DNA of 64,000 nt from CAIWTU01 sp035686205 (GCA_035686205.1 DASRZQ010000043.1:13642-77641), one strand, 5' to 3'. Counted from the stretch's first letter, positions 35,508 through 44,537 are shown. The notes: generated from the letters alone by a model not told the origin. Numbers and translations are program-made.

Positions 35508-36040
35508 AGTTATTTCATTCCGCTTTTTCAATTTCGTTGGCTATTTTATTGGTTGCGCTGCCGTTTCCCGGGCCGATGAACAGCGGAATTTCCTTCGGAA
35601 ATCAGGATTCAGTCGTGTCATCCGCCGGCATGAGCCAAAAGTCCAACTCCAGAAAACCGTCGGGGGCAGCATGGGGAGCGTCTGAAAGAGAGCGTCAGTT
35701 GGCCGAGCGGGAGGCGGCGCTAAACCTCAAGGAACAGGAACTGAACAGACTTTCCGCCAGGCTTGATGCGCGCATGAGAGATTTCGAAACCGCCAGAAAA
35801 TCGATGGAAACGACACTTTCCACGAGGAAAAAAGCCGACGCCGAACGTTACAAGAAGATGCTGAAGCTCTACAAGGCGCTTCGTCCCGAAGAGGCCGCCG
35901 GGCTTATCGATAAGCTCGACGAAGATATTGCCATGGAACTGCTGAACCAGATGGATACGAAAACCGCGGCGAAACTGATACCCTTCCTTGACAGGAAAAG
36001 AGTGCTGAAGTGGACGCGGACTTCGCTTAAGGGCAATTAA
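35504..36040 (+). CDS. MotE-like exported protein (MgtE N-like domain)
   Basis: A 178-residue protein with a signal-like helix at 6-24, a coiled coil (about 60-120) and a C-terminal domain related to the MgtE intracellular N-domain: RPEEAAGLIDKL and MDTKTAAKLIPFL. The same architecture defines MotE, a periplasmic chaperone of the stator protein MotC in alphaproteobacteria; similar genes follow fliJ in many flagellar operons. I infer a stator or export accessory. It overlaps fliJ by four bases. Confidence 0.8.
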   Translation: MKLFHSAFSISLAILLVALPFPGPMNSGISFGNQDSVVSSAGMSQKSNSRKPSGAAWGASERERQLAEREAALNLKEQELNRLSARLDARMRDFETARKSMETTLSTRKKADAERYKKMLKLYKALRPEEAAGLIDKLDEDIAMELLNQMDTKTAAKLIPFLDRKRVLKWTRTSLKGN

Positions 36041-36124
36041 TTTTACAGGTTGTTGCTTTTGCAGGAGCGGTTTGCCCAGGTCTTTTGCAGGAGCGGCAAA
36101 TGAAACGAAAGCGAAAGGAGGTGA

Positions 36125-37855
36125 ATGAAAATGGCTGTATCAATGAACATTGCCTTGCCCGTGGCCGCGAATACGGATGAACCTGTCGGGAGCCCGATGA
36201 ACTCCCAATCCGGTGCGAGGCAAAACGGTTTGTTCGGGTCGATTTTCGCGGGGCTTTCGGATTCGGACAAACAGCAGAAAACCGCATCCGCGGGTGAAAA
36301 TGAGGCAGGAAAAGCGGATGCGAAAGACGGCGGATATTTAAATGAAGCCGGTGGAGAAAACATTGGAGCGCTCATGCGGCAGTTGGACATGGGACTTCAG
36401 TCTGAAGAGAAAATCAAACCGCTGGAAGTCGGATCGAATGAAGCAGGATACAGTGGAAAAGAACAGCTCACCCCGCAGGTATCCGACCGGATGAATGTTG
36501 TCATGCTCAACAAGGCAGTGAATATGTTCGGCCGGGCAGTTACTGATGTTTCAAGTGATGGGAAAGAAGAGTCTTCCGTATTGCAACAGGAAGATATGGG
36601 TCTTGTCGCTAACGAACTGAAGCAGGCTGTCGGTGAAATGTCCGGGGAGGGAAAATCCGTTCCGCCGAAAGAGGGAAAACAGGGAAAGACAGCGGAATCC
36701 CTGAATAGGAAGTCTGAAAACCCCGATGAATTGGCCAGTCTCATGTATGTGGCCGGAAACCCGCCAGCAGGAATCGGAAAGCCGGATCAGGGGATGCCTG
36801 ACATTCCCGGTAATATCGGAAGCGGACCGGAAGAAAACGGGAAAGTCAGTCAAATCCTGTCATACATGCAGTCTCCAGTCGGGCAGGGCAAAGATCCGGC
36901 GGGTCAAAAACAGGCGGACGGCGTACCGGAAACCGCCGAAAGGCAGGACATTAATCGTCTTTCCAATTTCCAGATCGGGAAAGCTTCGGCTTTGTCGGAA
37001 AGGAATGAGCTGTTTGCTCCATCTGATAAGAAAACCGGCGCGGAAAATCCGACTGACGTCACGAAAATGAATGACGTAAAGCTTTTCGCCGCCAGAACAC
37101 CGGAAAACGCCAAGGTCGGCGATCGTCCTCTGTCACTTGCGACGCCGGTTGAAACAAAGGATTCCAGACCGGCGGCAAATTCCGAAGGAACGGCCGCGGC
37201 GGGGAATAAACCGTTATCCGCCGATGTTGAAGCGGTATTCCATGATTCGTCCCCGTCCGGTGGATTTGCAAAAGAAAACGGGGATGGGCTCCGCAATCAG
37301 AACGATAGCGGCAAAACAAACACGACGCCTGCAGACGTGAACATGGGGATACGTTCCTTTGATGTAACGGTGCAGTCCCATGATCAGTCCCAGAATACCG
37401 TTTCCGAAATTTCCAGGCCGGTCTCCCATGAACAGATCTTGGAACAGGTCCGGGAAAAACTCGCCGCTGTTTCAACAAATGGCGATGTCAGCAGGATCAC
37501 GCTGAAACTGCATCCGGAGGACCTGGGTGAAATCAGGGTCAGCATGAAAATGGAGAATCAGAGCCTCAAGGTGGATATCGTAGCGGAAAACCGGGACGTA
37601 AGGGATGCGCTGATGCATAACATGGACAGTCTCAAGGAGACCCTGTCCAGGCAGAACATTTCCATGGAACGGTTCAGTGTTCTTACCGGCGGAGGTTACG
37701 GAAGCGGAGAAAACTACCGCGAATGGAAACAAACGGCGCAGAATGCCGTTCCCAATTCCATGAAGCAGAATTACGGAATTATTGAAGAAACAACCGGGAA
37801 AGACGCCGGTTATCTGGATTCGTCTGACAATTCACTTATTGACGTAAGATTTTGA
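36125..37855 (+). CDS. fliK: Flagellar hook-length control protein FliK
   Basis: Secreted ruler protein that ends hook growth. The 576-residue product has a long, low-complexity N-terminal part rich in Gly, Asp, Lys and Gln, and the conserved Flg_hook C-terminal domain at about 445-525 (ITLKLHPEDLGEIRVSM, then VRDALMHNMDSLKETL). AAAGGAGGTG sits right before the ATG. The long linker suits a secreted ruler. Upstream gap 84 bases, with a CAGGAGCGG direct pair of no evident role. Confidence 0.9.
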   Translation: MKMAVSMNIALPVAANTDEPVGSPMNSQSGARQNGLFGSIFAGLSDSDKQQKTASAGENEAGKADAKDGGYLNEAGGENIGALMRQLDMGLQSEEKIKPLEVGSNEAGYSGKEQLTPQVSDRMNVVMLNKAVNMFGRAVTDVSSDGKEESSVLQQEDMGLVANELKQAVGEMSGEGKSVPPKEGKQGKTAESLNRKSENPDELASLMYVAGNPPAGIGKPDQGMPDIPGNIGSGPEENGKVSQILSYMQSPVGQGKDPAGQKQADGVPETAERQDINRLSNFQIGKASALSERNELFAPSDKKTGAENPTDVTKMNDVKLFAARTPENAKVGDRPLSLATPVETKDSRPAANSEGTAAAGNKPLSADVEAVFHDSSPSGGFAKENGDGLRNQNDSGKTNTTPADVNMGIRSFDVTVQSHDQSQNTVSEISRPVSHEQILEQVREKLAAVSTNGDVSRITLKLHPEDLGEIRVSMKMENQSLKVDIVAENRDVRDALMHNMDSLKETLSRQNISMERFSVLTGGGYGSGENYREWKQTAQNAVPNSMKQNYGIIEETTGKDAGYLDSSDNSLIDVRF

Positions 37856-37877
37856 GAAGACAGGGAGGTGATTAGGC

Positions 37878-38540
37878 ATGATAAGCGCGGTAACCACAAA
37901 CGACACGACAACCGCCGCACAGTCCATGAAACAGGACATCGGAATGGACTCGGAAGATTTCCTGAAGTTGTTTATTGCCCAGCTGCAGAACCAGGACCCG
38001 CTGAATCCGATGGACGGGACCCAGTTCATAACCCAACTGGCGCAGATGTCGCAGGTTGAACAGGCATACAACACCAATACGAACCTGCAGAATATTTTAA
38101 GCGCAATAAACGGCAACGCAAACTATTCCGCGGTATCCTTCATCGGGAAAGAAGTCCTCGCTCCCGGATCACAGGTTAACCTGACAAATGGCGGCCAGCC
38201 CGCTCTCAATTACAGTCTGCCCCAGTCTGCAGCTTCGACAGAGATAGACATATCGGATACAAACGGAAATATTGTCAGGACCATAACTGGCGCGGGAGGT
38301 TCGGCTGGCGACTACAGCGTCGCATGGGACGGGAAGGACAACAGCGGCAACGTCCTCCCGGCAGGCACTTATAACTTCAGCGTAAACGGCATGGATTCAA
38401 GTGGAAACAGGTTTACGGCCACGTCTTTGATCCAGGGCGTCGTAACCGGAGTGAAACTCGACGGCACATCGCCCGTACTCACGGTCGGCGGCGCTGATGT
38501 CGCCCTTTCCAGCATTCTCGGCGTAGAAGGGGTGAACTGA
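37878..38540 (+). CDS. flgD: Flagellar hook assembly scaffold FlgD
   Basis: Hook cap. The 220-residue protein has the FlgD N-terminal motif FLKLFIAQLQNQDPLNPMDG followed by FITQLAQMSQVEQ, and the C-terminal tudor/Fn3-like part with DNSGNVLPAGTYNF. AGGGAGGTGA precedes the ATG. Length and neighbours are as expected. Confidence 0.96.
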   Translation: MISAVTTNDTTTAAQSMKQDIGMDSEDFLKLFIAQLQNQDPLNPMDGTQFITQLAQMSQVEQAYNTNTNLQNILSAINGNANYSAVSFIGKEVLAPGSQVNLTNGGQPALNYSLPQSAASTEIDISDTNGNIVRTITGAGGSAGDYSVAWDGKDNSGNVLPAGTYNFSVNGMDSSGNRFTATSLIQGVVTGVKLDGTSPVLTVGGADVALSSILGVEGVN

Positions 38541-38541
38541 T

Positions 38542-38928
38542 ATGATTGATCAAATCTATTTCCCGAATCACGTCCAGGCGCCGGGCTCGCGGACGCAGCC
38601 AAAACCGGAGACAGCCGGTGCCGGCAAGGTCCAAACGTCGTTCGAGCAGGTGCTGGCTAATAAACTTCCGTCACAGGGTATAAAATTTTCCCAGCATGCC
38701 CGGGAAAGGCTTCAGACGAGAGGAATTACCCTGAGCGATAATGACCTGAAGAAACTGCAAAACGCCGTAGACAGCGTTGCGAATAAAGGAGGCAGGGAGT
38801 CGCTCGTCATGATGGGCAATAACGCCTTCGTCGTCAGCACGAAAAACCGGACGGTCATAACCGCCATGGACAGGGACAGCATGCAGGGCAATGTATTCAC
38901 AAACATAGATTCTGCCGTTCTTCTATGA
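38542..38928 (+). CDS. Flagellar operon protein of the Flg_new type
   Basis: A 128-residue protein matching the flagellar operon family described as Flg_new (TIGR02530), often placed between flgD and flgE in Gram-positive and deltaproteobacterial clusters. Core features seen: FSQHARERLQTRGITLS, then a valine-rich middle, then VVSTKNRTVITAMDRD and NVFTNIDSAVLL. No membrane segment. Role unknown; it is thought to act in hook assembly or rod completion. One base after flgD. Confidence 0.85.
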   Translation: MIDQIYFPNHVQAPGSRTQPKPETAGAGKVQTSFEQVLANKLPSQGIKFSQHARERLQTRGITLSDNDLKKLQNAVDSVANKGGRESLVMMGNNAFVVSTKNRTVITAMDRDSMQGNVFTNIDSAVLL

Positions 38929-38989
38929 TAGTCAGTAACCAATATATTTGTAACTTGAAACTTTCAGCTTTAAACATTTAAACAAATAA

Positions 38990-39045
38990 ACGGCTGGTCC
39001 TCACCGAGGAAGCCGATGGGGTGCCGACCGACCGAGGCATCCCGG
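38990..39045 (+). other. Possible structured leader of flgE
   Basis: The 142-base gap before flgE contains CCTC-ACC-GAGG and GGTGCC-N10-GGCATCC, two stem candidates in a row, just upstream of an AAAGGAGA ribosome site. I see no match to a known riboswitch. It may be a chance pair of hairpins. Confidence 0.3.
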
Positions 39046-39070
39046 AACATACGACAAAGGAGACAATACA

Positions 39071-39958
39071 ATGAGTGTGACATCGGCAATGTATACGGGC
39101 GTTAGCGGTCTCATCAATAACGGCGAAGCGATGAACGTAATCGGCAACAATATTTCCAATGTTAATACCATAGGGTTCAAAACAGGCAGAACACTGTTTT
39201 CCGATATGCTGTCCTCCAGTATCGGCAACAACTCACAGATCGGGCGCGGAGTCCAGATCCAGAAGGTCGATAACGTCTTCGGACAGGGATCGCTGGAAAG
39301 CACGTCGAGCTTGACGGATCTGGCAATCCAGGGGGACGGGTTCTTTGCTCTGGGCGCTCCAAATTCCTCCGGCACGGCGACTCCAGCATCCGCATATTAC
39401 ACACGGGCCGGTTCCTTCCGTCTTGACAGCACCGGACTCGGGCTGGTCAACCCTGACAACTACAAAGTTCTTGACACTGCCGGGAATGCGATAACCTTTC
39501 CGCCAACCTATACCGATACGAACAACAATACCCTCAACTTCCAGAAGGTTACCGGCGTTGACAGCAACGGTGCAATCTCTCTCCTTTACTCCGATGCAAA
39601 CGGCAATACCGCGACGGTTTACTATGCGGGCTCCGGTGCGGTTGATCCCGCCTATGCCAATGCGGTCAAGATCGCGGAAGTAAATATTCCCAACCCTCCA
39701 GGAATGACCAAGCAGGGGGGAACGCTTTTTTCTTTGACCACCGACTCGGGAACACCCGCCGCTCCGGCTTCCGGCGTGTTTGCGAGCGCCAACGGCACCA
39801 GCGAGAAGGTGCTTTCCAATTCCCTTGAACTCAGCAACGTGGACATGTCGACGGAGTTTGTAAACATGATTACAACCCAGAGGGCCTATTCGGCCAACTC
39901 CAAAACCATAACCACCGTTGACCAGATGACACAGGACGTATTGAACATGATCAGGTAA
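39071..39958 (+). CDS. flgE: Flagellar hook protein FlgE (short form)
   Basis: A hook-type rod/hook protein of 295 residues. N-terminus VIGNNISNVNTIGFKTGR and C-terminus LSNVDMSTEFVNMITTQRAY are the paired coiled-coil termini of FlgE/F/G proteins. It is about 100 residues shorter than the Salmonella hook protein, so the outer domains must be reduced. Position between flgD and fliL, and the ASNISNVNT style, favour FlgE over FlgF or FlgG. AAAGGAGA upstream. Followed by a duplication and a strong terminator. Confidence 0.85.
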   Translation: MSVTSAMYTGVSGLINNGEAMNVIGNNISNVNTIGFKTGRTLFSDMLSSSIGNNSQIGRGVQIQKVDNVFGQGSLESTSSLTDLAIQGDGFFALGAPNSSGTATPASAYYTRAGSFRLDSTGLGLVNPDNYKVLDTAGNAITFPPTYTDTNNNTLNFQKVTGVDSNGAISLLYSDANGNTATVYYAGSGAVDPAYANAVKIAEVNIPNPPGMTKQGGTLFSLTTDSGTPAAPASGVFASANGTSEKVLSNSLELSNVDMSTEFVNMITTQRAYSANSKTITTVDQMTQDVLNMIR

Positions 39959-39963
39959 ACCTG

Positions 39964-39997
39964 AAAAAGATATCCGTGCAAAAAAGATATCCGTGCA
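39964..39997. repeat. 17-bp perfect tandem duplication
   Basis: AAAAAGATATCCGTGCA occurs twice head to tail right after flgE and just before its terminator. Probably a recent slippage event; no function seen. Confidence 0.9.
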
Positions 39998-40002
39998 AAA
40001 TG

Positions 40003-40030
40003 AAAGGGCGGCCACAGTGCCGCCCTTTTT
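40003..40030 (+). terminator. Rho-independent terminator after flgE
   Basis: A ten-base GC-rich stem (AAAGGGCGGC against GCCGCCCTTT) with a six-base loop and a T run. It ends the flgB-to-flgE transcript. Confidence 0.9.
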
Positions 40031-40192
40031 GCAGGTCAAAAGATTGACATGGCTCTCTCCAAAATACCGACATTCGGGCATTTGCGGATATGGACGGGCA
40101 GGCGGCTCACTCCCGCTTTATTATCCCGGAAGCCTGTACAGAAGCGTTTATTCCGCCGGGGCGTCATCAGATGGAATACCGTCGAATATTTA

Positions 40193-40208
40193 TGGCACCA
40201 CGGTTGCA
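40193..40208 (+). promoter_or_regulatory. Sigma-54 promoter of the fliL operon
   Basis: TGGCAC-N5-TTGCA is a perfect match to the -24/-12 consensus. It stands 55 bases before fliL and after the flgE terminator, so it starts a new transcription unit. Confidence 0.9.
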
Positions 40209-40262
40209 ATGCAGGAAAACCGAACGCGGAGACATCGTGGAATAATATAAGGAGGATAACCG

Positions 40263-40742
40263 ATGGCGTCGAAGGATGAAGAAAAGGTACAGGAAAAAAC
40301 ACCCGGTAAATCGAAAAAGAGTTTATTCATTATCATGGGCGTCGCGCTGGCCGCTGCCGCCCTGGCCGCGGTCGGCGCTTTTATGTTTACAGGAGAAAGC
40401 AAGGGGAGTTCGCAAAAGGTCGAAAAAGTATCCCCGGAAACATTGACTATCTTCACCCTTGAACCGTTTATCGTGAATATTTATGATGGACAGGACCTCA
40501 GATATCTGAAACTGAGGGTCGAGATGGAGCTTGCCAACGCCGAAGCGAAAAACGAGCTTACGGCGAGGCAGGCGCAGATACGTGACAGCATACTGTCCAT
40601 ACTCACCACAAAAACTTTCCAGGACTTGCAATATCTCCAGGGGAAAAACCAGCTTAAGCAAGAAATAATGGCTTCCGTTACCAGGATAGTGTCTCAAGGC
40701 AAAATCAAGCAGATATATTTCACGGATTTCGTAGTCCAATAA
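40263..40742 (+). CDS. fliL: Flagellar basal-body associated protein FliL
   Basis: Inner-membrane protein that supports stators. The 159-residue product has a basic start, one membrane helix (about 19-42) and a periplasmic domain with FTLEPFIVNI, DQDLRYLKLRVEME-type strands and a C-terminal IKQIYFTDFVVQ. AAGGAGG lies just before the ATG. First gene of the fliL-flhB unit. Confidence 0.94.
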   Translation: MASKDEEKVQEKTPGKSKKSLFIIMGVALAAAALAAVGAFMFTGESKGSSQKVEKVSPETLTIFTLEPFIVNIYDGQDLRYLKLRVEMELANAEAKNELTARQAQIRDSILSILTTKTFQDLQYLQGKNQLKQEIMASVTRIVSQGKIKQIYFTDFVVQ

Positions 40743-40788
40743 AATCAGCTGCCGGCTGCCGGCTGCTTGGGTCTTTCAGAGGATTGAT

Positions 40789-41769
40789 TTGGAAAAGATT
40801 CTTACGAGAGAGGAAATAGACGCCCTGCTGGAGGCCATATTCGACGGGCGCATAGAGCCGGACAAAGAACTGGCTGAAGAGAACGACCGGGTTTTCGTAT
40901 ATGACCTTTTCAGCACCGAGCACAAGGTGCTGGTGCCGAACCTGGATGTAATCTATGACAGTTTTATCAGGTTCAACAGGGTCACGCTGTCAAATCGCCT
41001 GCGGAAGATCGTGGAAATCAGGAAGGTGGCGTCACAACCCTACAAGTTCGACGAATTCCTGCGAACCCTCCCGTCGCCCGTGTGCATGGCAATTTACAAG
41101 ATCGACCCTCTGAAAGGCGCGGCGCTGATAGCCATGGACAGCAACCTGGTTTTCACTCTGGTTGATTGCATACTTGGGGGGACGGGCGCACCCAACATGC
41201 CCGACAGCAGCCGCATGTTCACTTCCATAGAGCTGCGCCTCATGGAAACGATCGTAAAAGACGTTCTTAGCGACATGGAAAAAGCCTGGGCCCATGTATT
41301 GACGACAAAGATGAGCCTGCTGCGCATGGAAATGAATCCCCGCCTTGTTACGATCGTGCCGCCGGAGTACCAGATAGTTACGATGTCTCTCGAGATTCAG
41401 ATAGAGGATTTCAAGGGCGAAATGGTGTTTGCCATTCCCTTAATGACCATAGAGCCGGTGCGGGACAAGCTGAAGGCAGGCACGCAGCTTGACGTGATGG
41501 CAGTCGACCCGCAGTGGTCGAGCCGTCTGTCCAGCGGGCTGATGGACGCGCCGATGGAATTGACTGTCGAACTGGGCGGGTCCGTGATCACACTCGGAGA
41601 ACTCATGAATTTGACTCCGGGGGACACTATCGTGCTGGACAAGGACAGCCGGAGCGACCTGACGGTAAAGATAGAAGGCACCTGCAAATATTTTGCGATA
41701 CCCGGCGCCAGGGGAGGCAACAAGGCGGTTCAGCTAACGGGGATTTTTAACAAGGAGGCCGCGGCGTGA
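40789..41769 (+). CDS. fliM: Flagellar motor switch protein FliM
   Basis: Switch protein that binds phospho-CheY. The 326-residue protein opens with the CheY-binding segment ILTREEIDALLEAI and has the middle CheC-like domain with DCILGGTG and the C-terminal SpoA domain (VELGGSVITLGELMNLTPGD). TTG is the start, directly after a GAGG site. It overlaps fliN in GTGA. Confidence 0.96.
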   Translation: MEKILTREEIDALLEAIFDGRIEPDKELAEENDRVFVYDLFSTEHKVLVPNLDVIYDSFIRFNRVTLSNRLRKIVEIRKVASQPYKFDEFLRTLPSPVCMAIYKIDPLKGAALIAMDSNLVFTLVDCILGGTGAPNMPDSSRMFTSIELRLMETIVKDVLSDMEKAWAHVLTTKMSLLRMEMNPRLVTIVPPEYQIVTMSLEIQIEDFKGEMVFAIPLMTIEPVRDKLKAGTQLDVMAVDPQWSSRLSSGLMDAPMELTVELGGSVITLGELMNLTPGDTIVLDKDSRSDLTVKIEGTCKYFAIPGARGGNKAVQLTGIFNKEAAA

Positions 41770-42074
41770 GCGAGACTGAGGAAAAAACCGAAAATACGCA
41801 GGTTCCGCAGGACAGGAAAAACCTGGAATTTATACTGGATATACCGCTGCAGCTGACAGTCGAACTCGGCCGCACGAAAATTCTGGTCAAGGATATCCTG
41901 GAATTGAACCAGGGAGCGGTTGTGGAACTGGGAAAGCTTGCGGGGGAACTGCTGGACGTATATGTCAACTCGAAGCTGGTTGCCCGCGGGGAGGCCGTCA
42001 TAATTAATGAAAAGTTTGGCGTGAGGCTCGTGGATATAGTCAGTCCCAACGAAAGGGTGGAGAAAGTGGTATGA
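41766..42074 (+). CDS. fliN: Flagellar motor switch protein FliN
   Basis: C-ring protein of 102 residues. A short Glu/Thr-rich lead is followed by the SpoA domain: ILDIPLQLTVELGRTKI and VNSKLVARGEAVIINEKFG. GTG start overlaps the fliM stop. Single-domain FliN, not a FliY fusion. Confidence 0.96.
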   Translation: MSETEEKTENTQVPQDRKNLEFILDIPLQLTVELGRTKILVKDILELNQGAVVELGKLAGELLDVYVNSKLVARGEAVIINEKFGVRLVDIVSPNERVEKVV

Positions 42075-42559
42075 GATTTTTGCAGATCCCGGTTTATATT
42101 GCCTTTTGTCCGGTTTCTGCCCTGGCCGCCGAAACGGTGGGGGAAGCCGGCGGGTTCAGTCTCGTATCCGGCACCGTGAGGATGGTCGCCTCGCTTGCGG
42201 TCGTCATCGGGGTAATCCTGGTATTTCAATATCTGTCCAGGAAATGGATGAAAGGTCCGTTCCACGGGGGTTCCCGGGGCGGATATATTCGCGTGGTGGA
42301 GAACCGGTTCCTCGCACCGAAAAAAGCCCTGCTCCTCGTGGAGGTATCCGGTGAGTACATGCTGCTCAGCAGCTGCGGAGACAATATAAACTTCATCAAA
42401 CAGGTTGACATGATCGAAGAGGTCGAAATAATCGGGGAAGAGTCGCCGGTTTCATTCCGCGAGACGTTACAGGACCGGCTGAAGGGGTTGACCGCACGTT
42501 TTCCGGCTGCCGCCTGCACATTCCCGTCCGTATTAAGAAAAGGCGGAATACGGCCGTGA
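42071..42559 (+). CDS. fliO: Flagellar biosynthetic protein FliO
   Basis: Small assembly factor for FliP in the export gate. The 162-residue product has a hydrophobic N-terminus, a membrane helix at about 37-57 and the FliO cytoplasmic domain with IRVVENRFLAPKKALLLVEV. Sequence is weakly conserved, but order and the VVENRFLAPKK-type core support it. Overlaps both neighbours by four bases. Confidence 0.9.
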   Translation: MRFLQIPVYIAFCPVSALAAETVGEAGGFSLVSGTVRMVASLAVVIGVILVFQYLSRKWMKGPFHGGSRGGYIRVVENRFLAPKKALLLVEVSGEYMLLSSCGDNINFIKQVDMIEEVEIIGEESPVSFRETLQDRLKGLTARFPAAACTFPSVLRKGGIRP

Positions 42560-43311
42560 AAATCAACAAAACGATTATCACCGGATTTGTCCTGATTTCC
42601 CTCTTTATGGCCCATCTGGCGTTTGCCGAGCCCCTGGCCGTACCGTCAGTGAGCATAGGACTGGGAAAAGTGTCCAAGCCCGGCGACATCACGGTCCTGA
42701 TGCAGATATTTTTTCTCATCACAATCCTTTCGCTCGCTCCGGGACTGATAATCATGACAACTTCCTTTACCCGGATCGTCGTGGTGCTTTCATTTCTGAG
42801 AAATGCAATGGGTACCCAGCAGGCGCCGTCGAACCAGATTATCATTGCATTGTCCCTTTTCCTGACTTTCTATATCATGGGTCCAGTCTGGCAGCAGATA
42901 AACACCCAGGCGATCCAGCCGTACAAGGCGCAGAGCATCAGCCAGGAGCAGGCGATCGAAAGGGCGACGGCGCCGGTGCGCAAATTCATGCTTTCCCAGA
43001 CAAGGGAAAAGGATTTGGCACTGTTTCTGAATCTGTCAAAAATGCCCAGGCCGAATAATGCCTCTGAAATTCCAACCCTCACAATAATTCCGGCATTCAT
43101 GATCAGCGAACTGCGGACCGCATTCCAGATAGGGTTTCTCGTTTACATCCCGTTCCTGGTAGTCGATATGGTCGTTGCGTCGGTCCTCATGTCCATGGGC
43201 ATGATGATGCTGCCTCCGGTCATGATTTCGCTTCCCTTCAAGATACTGCTGTTCATACTTGTGGACGGCTGGGGGCTGATTATCAGTTCGCTGGTGAAGA
43301 GCTTTGGGTAA
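42556..43311 (+). CDS. fliP: Flagellar biosynthetic protein FliP
   Basis: Core of the export gate. The 251-residue protein has a cleavable signal, then four membrane helices. FliP motifs: SFTRIVVVLSFLRNAMGTQQ, PSNQIIIALSLFLTF and the LVDGWGLIISSL end. GTG overlaps the fliO stop in GTGA. Followed by a palindromic repeat that separates it from fliQ. Confidence 0.97.
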   Translation: MKINKTIITGFVLISLFMAHLAFAEPLAVPSVSIGLGKVSKPGDITVLMQIFFLITILSLAPGLIIMTTSFTRIVVVLSFLRNAMGTQQAPSNQIIIALSLFLTFYIMGPVWQQINTQAIQPYKAQSISQEQAIERATAPVRKFMLSQTREKDLALFLNLSKMPRPNNASEIPTLTIIPAFMISELRTAFQIGFLVYIPFLVVDMVVASVLMSMGMMMLPPVMISLPFKILLFILVDGWGLIISSLVKSFG

Positions 43312-43326
43312 CGAGGAACGTAAAAG

Positions 43327-43420
43327 GCTCCCCCTCTTAAGTTAAGAGGGAGGTGGGGGGGAGTTATGAAAAAAAGAAAATAACCCCTCCCGGCCTCCCC
43401 TTAAATTAAGGGGAGGAGAA
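43327..43420. repeat. Twin-hairpin C-rich/G-rich repeat element, copy 2
   Basis: Two hairpins, CCCTCTTAA/TTAAGAGGG at 43331-43350 and CCTCCCCTTAA/TTAAGGGGAGG at 43394-43416, with outer GAGGTGGGG and CCTCCCGGCC arms. Same architecture as 10165-10260, but with a TTAA-type loop. It is inside the flagellar export operon between fliP and fliQ. Confidence 0.75.
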
Positions 43421-43440
43421 AATAAGAAAGGAACAAACAC

Positions 43441-43710
43441 ATGACCCCCGAACTGGTAGTACAGCTGGCCCGCAGGAGTTTCGAAACCGCGTTGCTGTTG
43501 TCGGCGCCTCTTCTCATTTTCAGCCTGGTTGTGGGCCTGCTGGTCAGTATATTCCAGACGATTACCTCCATCAACGAGGCGACTCTCGCCTTTGTTCCCA
43601 AAATAGTGGCGGTCATGGTGGCGTTGATCATTTTTTTCCCATGGATGATGAGTTACATGTCGGACTTCACGAGGGAGGTGTTTGCCATAATCCCCAACCT
43701 CCGTCATTGA
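43441..43710 (+). CDS. fliQ: Flagellar biosynthetic protein FliQ
   Basis: An 89-residue export-gate protein with two membrane helices (about 17-37 and 55-74) around the typical SIFQTITSINEATLAFVPK loop. GAAAGGA upstream. The gap to fliP (129 bases) is unusually wide because of the repeat element. Confidence 0.96.
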   Translation: MTPELVVQLARRSFETALLLSAPLLIFSLVVGLLVSIFQTITSINEATLAFVPKIVAVMVALIIFFPWMMSYMSDFTREVFAIIPNLRH

Positions 43711-43746
43711 TCCTCAACCCGTTTCCATGTGTTCCGCGGACCCTCG

Positions 43747-44535
43747 ATGTTTCCTTTACTGCCATTTCTGAACCTTAACGAGATCAGCTTTTTTGCCCTT
43801 GTCCTGGCTCGCCTGGCGGGCATATTTTCGGCCATCCCGCTTTTCGGGGGGGACAGGGTCCCCAGGACGATCCGCGTGGCGCTCGTGCTGGTAATGACTC
43901 TCGTCTGTTATCCCGTCCTGAAAACAAAAATCCCTCAGCTTCCAGCCGACACCCTGTCACTGTTAATCCTCATTATACGCGAAACCCTGATAGGCATCTC
44001 CCTGGGCCTGCTGTCGAGGATCATCTTTACGGCGGTTGAATTTTGCGGCCAGCTGGTCGGCATGCAGATGGGATTTTCCATGTCGAGCATGTTCGATCCC
44101 TCCATGGGACAGGTTCCGCTGCTGGCGACTTTCCAGATACTCCTGGCGACGCTCCTGTTTCTCACGCTTGAAATACACCATGTATTTATTCGCGCCATTG
44201 TTGAAAGCTACAAAATAATGCCTCCCGGCACCTGGCAGATGAGCGGCGGCCTCATGCGGTTTTTCGTGACTTTGACAAGCGGAATGTTCGTTACCGGGGT
44301 AAAACTGGCCGCCCCGGTCATGGTTGCGCTCCTTGCCACAAGCGTAGTCCTGGGGATCATGGCCAGGTCTTTCCCGCAGATGAATATCTTCATGCTCAGC
44401 ATGCCGCTCAATATCGGTGTAGGCATGCTGGTGCTGGGCCTTTCCCTTCTCATATTCATACACACACTTGAAATATCCTTCGAGAACATCGGTATCCAAA
44501 TCAATACGCTTTTCAAAATCCTTTCAGGGGCCTGA
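43747..44535 (+). CDS. fliR: Flagellar biosynthetic protein FliR
   Basis: Export-gate protein of 262 residues with about six membrane helices. Conserved points include LARLAGIFSAIPLFGGDRVP and MQMGFSMSSMFDPS. I chose ATG 43747; GTG 43729 extends it by six residues without a better ribosome site. Its stop lies two bases before flhB. Confidence 0.94.
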   Translation: MFPLLPFLNLNEISFFALVLARLAGIFSAIPLFGGDRVPRTIRVALVLVMTLVCYPVLKTKIPQLPADTLSLLILIIRETLIGISLGLLSRIIFTAVEFCGQLVGMQMGFSMSSMFDPSMGQVPLLATFQILLATLLFLTLEIHHVFIRAIVESYKIMPPGTWQMSGGLMRFFVTLTSGMFVTGVKLAAPVMVALLATSVVLGIMARSFPQMNIFMLSMPLNIGVGMLVLGLSLLIFIHTLEISFENIGIQINTLFKILSGA

Positions 44536-44537
44536 CC

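Larger units (their letters stand above)
39959..40262. other. Boundary between flagellar operons, flgE to fliL
   Basis: About 300 bases: duplication, terminator, then a stretch without a gene, then the sigma-54 promoter. Open frames here are shadows and overlap the promoter. Confidence 0.6.

Noticed and set aside
40049..40279. 76-residue plus-strand frame before fliL
   Set aside because: It covers the perfect sigma-54 promoter and overlaps the fliL start.
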